Assembly: GCF_014639155.1 (NCBI RefSeq)
Contig: NZ_BMFT01000001.1
Coordinates: 496,001-560,000, forward strand
Length of the DNA stretch: 64,000 nt
Direction: 5' to 3'
Origin: Paenibacillus segetis
Lineage (GTDB): Bacteria > Bacillota > Bacilli > Paenibacillales > Paenibacillaceae
A program made the position numbers and the translations under genes. Position 1 is the stretch's first letter, and the number at the start of each line of letters is the position of its first letter. Below, in pieces: positions 60,910-64,000 of the stretch. The notes beneath the pieces are model-generated. The model was not told where the DNA came from. It saw only the letters and a program-made list of their open reading frames with translations, and did not search any database.

Positions 60910-61680
60910 ATGCCTTTATTTTCTTTCTTTGGCCCCAACAGCTCGCCCAAATTCATCATGTTCTCTACACCACATGTTAGTGCAATCGGGGTATTATTAT
61001 TATTCATATTTGCTTTGTATTTATGGAAACGTAGGATCAGGAGTAACCGGGTTGCCTCATCGGCGATTCGTTATGCTCTCGTTGTTCTGCTTGCGCTTAC
61101 GGAGCTCGGACTTAACACCTGGTATTTCACTAATCATTTATGGGATGTTCGTTATACACTACCACTTGAATTATGTAGTGTGACACTAATACTCTCGATC
61201 ATCATGCTGCTCACCAGAAGCAAGAAGCTGTATCAGATACTGTATTTTGCCGGAATTGCCGGGGCATTTCAGGCTTTAATTACACCTAATTTAGCATATG
61301 GTTATCACCATTTTCGTTACTTCGAGTACTTCATAGCCCATGGTGCCATTGTTCTGTCTCCGCTCTACATGACATGGGTCGAGCAATATAAGCCGACGTG
61401 GAAATCAATCGGTTGGAGTTTGTTGTTTTTGAACGCTCTGGCTGTAGTGGTTGGTTCTGTGAATTATGTTCTGGGTTCGAATTACATGTTTCTTAATCAT
61501 AAACCGGATACCGCGTCCGCACTTGATCTATTGGGACCCTATCCTTATTATTTACTTGCTGAGGAAGGGGTTGCACTGTTATTTTTCGTAGGCATGTATA
61601 CCTTATTCTTCGTGTTTCCAAATAGGCGTAAAAAAAGACTAGCTTTAGAATCTATAACTACAAAAGGAGTCGAATCATAA
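60910..61680 (+). CDS. ywaF: YwaF-like integral membrane protein
   Basis: 256 residues from ATG at 60910, seven bases after AAAGGAAG; a TTG at 60886 has no site. About seven membrane segments. The family (TIGR02206, related to TMEM164) is recognised by PLELCSVTLILSIIMLL, YGYHHFRYFEYFIAHGAIVL and GSNYMFLNHKPDTASALDLL. The His and Asn/Cys residues conserved within these membrane segments suggest an acyltransferase-like role, known only for the animal relative. It overlaps the next start by one base. Confidence 0.8.
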   Translation: MPLFSFFGPNSSPKFIMFSTPHVSAIGVLLLFIFALYLWKRRIRSNRVASSAIRYALVVLLALTELGLNTWYFTNHLWDVRYTLPLELCSVTLILSIIMLLTRSKKLYQILYFAGIAGAFQALITPNLAYGYHHFRYFEYFIAHGAIVLSPLYMTWVEQYKPTWKSIGWSLLFLNALAVVVGSVNYVLGSNYMFLNHKPDTASALDLLGPYPYYLLAEEGVALLFFVGMYTLFFVFPNRRKKRLALESITTKGVES

Positions 61681-62231
61681 TGAAATTCATGTTCATTTCG
61701 GACATCCATGGGTCCGCGCACTGGTTAGAACGGGCATTGGACAAAGTAGAAGAAGAACAAGCCGATTATATCATCTTGCTTGGTGATTATTTGTATCACG
61801 GTCCGCGTAATCCATTGCCAGAAGGTTATGATCCTCAGAAGACCGCGGCTCTACTCAATGGCCAGAAAGATCGTGTCATAGCGATTCGGGGGAACTGTGA
61901 TGCTGAAGTGGATCAAATGCTGCTTGAGTTTCCCATGATGGGCGATTATTCGGTGTTGTTCTACGAGGGACGTCGGATCTTTGTTACGCACGGACATGGT
62001 TTCCATATGGAGCAATTGCCACCGCTAACTGCAGAAGATATCTTTATTCAAGGGCATACACATATCCCAGTAGCCGAGAAGCGAGACGAAATTTATCTGC
62101 TTAATCCAGGGTCCATATCATTACCCAAAGGAAACTATCCTTCGTCTTATGGTGTGTTAGAAGGGAATACATTTGTGGTCAAGGATTTCGATGGGGGTAC
62201 TGTCAAGGAAATTGTGTTTGATGAGGTATAG
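61680..62231 (+). CDS. yfcE: YfcE-type metallophosphodiesterase
   Basis: 183 residues, starting in the stop of the preceding gene (TAATG). Metal ligands of the calcineurin-like fold are present: SDIHG (Asp8, His10), LGDYLYHGPRN, GNCDAE (Asn), THGHGFH and QGHTHIP. The LYHGPRNPLPEGYDP segment is specific to the YfcE group. The E. coli enzyme hydrolyses phosphodiesters in vitro; the physiological substrate is unknown. Confidence 0.92.
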   Translation: MKFMFISDIHGSAHWLERALDKVEEEQADYIILLGDYLYHGPRNPLPEGYDPQKTAALLNGQKDRVIAIRGNCDAEVDQMLLEFPMMGDYSVLFYEGRRIFVTHGHGFHMEQLPPLTAEDIFIQGHTHIPVAEKRDEIYLLNPGSISLPKGNYPSSYGVLEGNTFVVKDFDGGTVKEIVFDEV

Positions 62232-62295
62232 GGAGTTTAGAGAATAGGCAGCACAACTAGCAAATAACGAGAAATGAACAAGGGAGAGTATTTCA

Positions 62296-63120
62296 TTGAT
62301 TAGAGGGTTGAGTAGAGCTGGAATTGGTTCAGTTAGTGATGAACAGTTTATTACCTTAGCGGCGAAATATGGCTTTGGCGCTGTGGATCTTGAAGCAGAG
62401 GCGTTAATTGCTAGTCATGGGCTTGAAGGAGCTAAGGAGCTATTAGAGCAACATCAGATGTTGATTGGTTCTATCGGTTTGAATGTGGAATGGCGCGGCT
62501 CTGAGGAGCAGTTTCTTGAAGGTTTGAAGGGATTGGCAGCATCAGCTTCTGCTGCTTCGTCTTTAGGCTGTAAGAGTTGCTGCACCTACATTTTACCAGC
62601 TACTGATCAGAATCCGGCGCTATTTATGGCGCAGACGGTTTGCCGCTTGCGGATCATATCAGAGGTGCTAGGGGCATACGGAATTAAGCTTGGTCTGGAA
62701 TTTGTGGGTCCTCATCATCTTCGGACGGCATGGAAGAATCCATTCATTTGGACCGTACATGATACATTGACATTAATCGATGCGATTGCACAACCTAATG
62801 TTGGGCTCTTGGTTGACGCTTATCACTGCTATACGACAGGGTATACGGCGGATGATATCCGTAAGCAGTTACTACCCGAGCAAATTGTTCATGTTCATAT
62901 CAACGATGCCTATGATCTTCCTGTAGAGCAATTACTAGATAATGATAGACTATATCCGGGGGAAGGCGTCATCGATTTACAAGGTTTTGTACAGAGTCTA
63001 GGCGATATCGGGTACCGTGGGGTTGTTGCTCAGGAAGTGATTACTCCAGCTATATCGGCTGGAAGTCCTGATGACTTATTTCAGCGGTCCAAACTTGGGT
63101 TTGATAAGGTATTTTCATAG
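62296..63120 (+). CDS. TIM-barrel sugar phosphate isomerase/epimerase
   Basis: 274 residues from TTG, eight bases after AGGGAGAG. This is an AP-endonuclease-2/xylose-isomerase-like barrel. Metal ligands can be seen: LGLEFVGPHHLRT (Glu), GLLVDAYHCY (Asp and His), IVHVHINDAYD (His) and GEGVIDLQGFV, with VAQEVITPA (Glu) near the end. Members include inosose isomerases, hydroxypyruvate isomerases and tagatose/psicose epimerases. No neighbouring gene narrows the substrate. Confidence 0.88.
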   Translation: MIRGLSRAGIGSVSDEQFITLAAKYGFGAVDLEAEALIASHGLEGAKELLEQHQMLIGSIGLNVEWRGSEEQFLEGLKGLAASASAASSLGCKSCCTYILPATDQNPALFMAQTVCRLRIISEVLGAYGIKLGLEFVGPHHLRTAWKNPFIWTVHDTLTLIDAIAQPNVGLLVDAYHCYTTGYTADDIRKQLLPEQIVHVHINDAYDLPVEQLLDNDRLYPGEGVIDLQGFVQSLGDIGYRGVVAQEVITPAISAGSPDDLFQRSKLGFDKVFS

Positions 63121-63143
63121 AATTTATAGTCATTTAACTTCCT

Positions 63144-63172
63144 AGCCTCAGAGGAATCTGAGGCTTTTTTTT
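63144..63172 (+). terminator. Rho-independent terminator
   Basis: AGCCTCAGA pairs with TCTGAGGCT around GGAA and is followed by seven or more T. It lies 23 bases after the isomerase stop. Confidence 0.92.
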
Positions 63173-63210
63173 GTTGTTAAATAGAAAGAATATAGTGCGA
63201 CAATAAACTG

Positions 63211-63239
63211 TTGCTAAACATGTAATCGTTTGCTATGAT
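63211..63239 (+). promoter_or_regulatory. Sigma-A promoter of the ABC-2 permease gene
   Basis: TTGCTA (63211-63216), 17-bp spacer, TATGAT (63234-63239) with an extended TGC before the -10. Confidence 0.7.
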
Positions 63240-63315
63240 ATAACCCTTCTCTCAAAATTTACCTTGTCTGAAGTAGACAGCAGAGGCTGTCACTCACACT
63301 TATCGGAGGTGCTGC

Positions 63316-64000
63316 ATGCTTTATTTCACTTTGGCTTCCAAAGCCTATGCCCGTAATCTTCAGTATCGCGGTGCACACATGGTACATAATATCGCAAGTG
63401 CGATGTTTGGCTACATGTATGCCTGTATCTGGATCGGGCTTGGCAAGGACCACACACTTGGAGATTACGGAACACAAGGGATGATAAGCTATATCGCTTT
63501 CACCCAATCGTCATTGTGGATTTCCGGCTTTATCTCGAACGGTCTGGGTATCCCACAAGCGGTGCGGACCGGTCTCATTTCACTCGATTTGCTACGTCCT
63601 GTCCATTTGTTCTCACATTTGATGGCCCGGGAATGGGGGCAGATCGCCTACCAGTTTCTGTACAAGTCCCTCCCTATTTATCTGTTGTTTGTTGTCGTTT
63701 TTCGGTTACAGCCTCCTGATCATTGGCTTACGCTCTTATATGCTGGTGTAGGTCTGGCTGGAGCTGCATATTTAGCTATTTGTATGAATTTCATAATTGG
63801 TGCAAGTGCGATGTGGACCACGGAATCATCATGGCTGTATTGGGGAAACCATGCATTGATTAATTTGCTAGCTGGATTCTTTATTCCGTTGGAATGGCTG
63901 CCGGGTTGGCTGGAGCAATTTGCATGGTTAACACCGTATCCTTATCTTCTCTATGTCCCTACGCGAATATTTCTTGGTTTCGGTGACGTTTCTTTGCTGT
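63316..64000 (+). CDS. ABC-2 family transporter permease (3' end outside the window)
   Basis: ATG at 63316 follows CGGAGGTG with normal spacing. The frame stays open for 228 codons to the window edge. Hydrophobic segments recur at about residues 22-42, 62-85, 113-135, 145-175 and 185-205. The pattern, with QYRGAHMVHNIASAMFGYMY and LLAGFFIPLEWLPGWLEQFA, fits the ABC2_membrane_6 family whose genes normally follow an ATPase and precede a second permease. Those partners would lie to the right of the window. The transported substrate is unknown. Confidence 0.85.
   Translation, partial: MLYFTLASKAYARNLQYRGAHMVHNIASAMFGYMYACIWIGLGKDHTLGDYGTQGMISYIAFTQSSLWISGFISNGLGIPQAVRTGLISLDLLRPVHLFSHLMAREWGQIAYQFLYKSLPIYLLFVVVFRLQPPDHWLTLLYAGVGLAGAAYLAICMNFIIGASAMWTTESSWLYWGNHALINLLAGFFIPLEWLPGWLEQFAWLTPYPYLLYVPTRIFLGFGDVSLL

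Noticed and set aside
1..64000. tRNA, rRNA, insertion sequences, prophage or integrase genes
   Set aside because: No recognisable transposase, integrase, tRNA cloverleaf or rRNA sequence was found on either strand.

Overview
The window looks like chromosomal DNA of a Paenibacillus-type soil Firmicute. The reasons are: AGGAGG-type ribosome binding sites with many TTG/GTG starts, sigma-A promoters, CcpA-type cre sites, two YesM/YesN (AraC-type) two-component systems next to sugar ABC transporters, very large sugar-binding lipoproteins, an S-layer-homology protein, and M-box and FMN riboswitches. The assignment is inferred from gene content; there is no rRNA or tRNA gene in the window.

Layout. 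1-2800: tail of an unknown gene, a tubby/LURP-one-like protein, a SEC-C protein and a double zinc-ribbon protein. 3019-6570: nagB, a ROK kinase and a cytoplasmic GH9 enzyme, together a plausible glucosamine-disaccharide (chitosan) pathway. 6657-7046: DUF1232 protein. 7143-11589: RbsR-type regulator, ribokinase, nucleoside hydrolase and a DcuC-family permease, a plausible nucleoside/ribose operon. 11734-16269: a 1096-residue secreted multidomain protein and a HAD phosphatase behind a possible Pho box. 16714-25148: sugar ABC transporter (lipoprotein plus two permeases), YesM/YesN pair and a Gfo/Idh/MocA oxidoreductase. 25176-27351: histidine phosphatase, LysR regulator, Nudix hydrolase. 27371-37832: a YtfQ/YtfR/YtfT/YjfF-type (galactofuranose-like) ABC importer with two paralogous binding proteins, divergent from a kinase/regulator/binding-lipoprotein sensing operon. 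37943-45449: LacI regulator with several operators, an AglE/F/G-like disaccharide ABC importer and a GH65 phosphorylase. 45672-48251: membrane GGDEF-EAL protein. 48252-48644: four evenly spaced 23-bp palindromes. 48645-52768: M20 amidohydrolase, divergent from an ArsR repressor and a CoA-disulfide-reductase/rhodanese/TusA/DsrE fusion. 52840-56061: mgtA with a long leader. 56090-59314: SLH protein and the metNIQ importer. 59496-64000: FMN riboswitch and EamA transporter, YwaF-like membrane protein, YfcE-type phosphodiesterase, TIM-barrel isomerase and a truncated ABC-2 permease.

Main points for a second look. (1) The mgtA leader has an M-box riboswitch with its own terminator, then an unlisted 49-codon ORF with a good ribosome binding site, then a second strong intrinsic terminator directly before mgtA; segments inside the small ORF can pair with the second terminator, so a riboswitch may be stacked on a translation-coupled attenuator. 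(2) metN has no ATG/GTG/TTG start ahead of its Walker A motif; the family's N-terminus and the Shine-Dalgarno point to an ATC (or ATT) start, and the protein lacks the C-terminal NIL domain. (3) The palindrome array at 48414-48601. (4) The GH9/ROK/NagB pathway, the DcuC-family permease in a nucleoside operon, and the sensor-lipoprotein system beside the YtfQ-type importer.

Translation starts were revised from the longest ORF wherever the ribosome binding site favoured an internal codon. Functional calls rest on recognised motifs read by eye; no database search was run.
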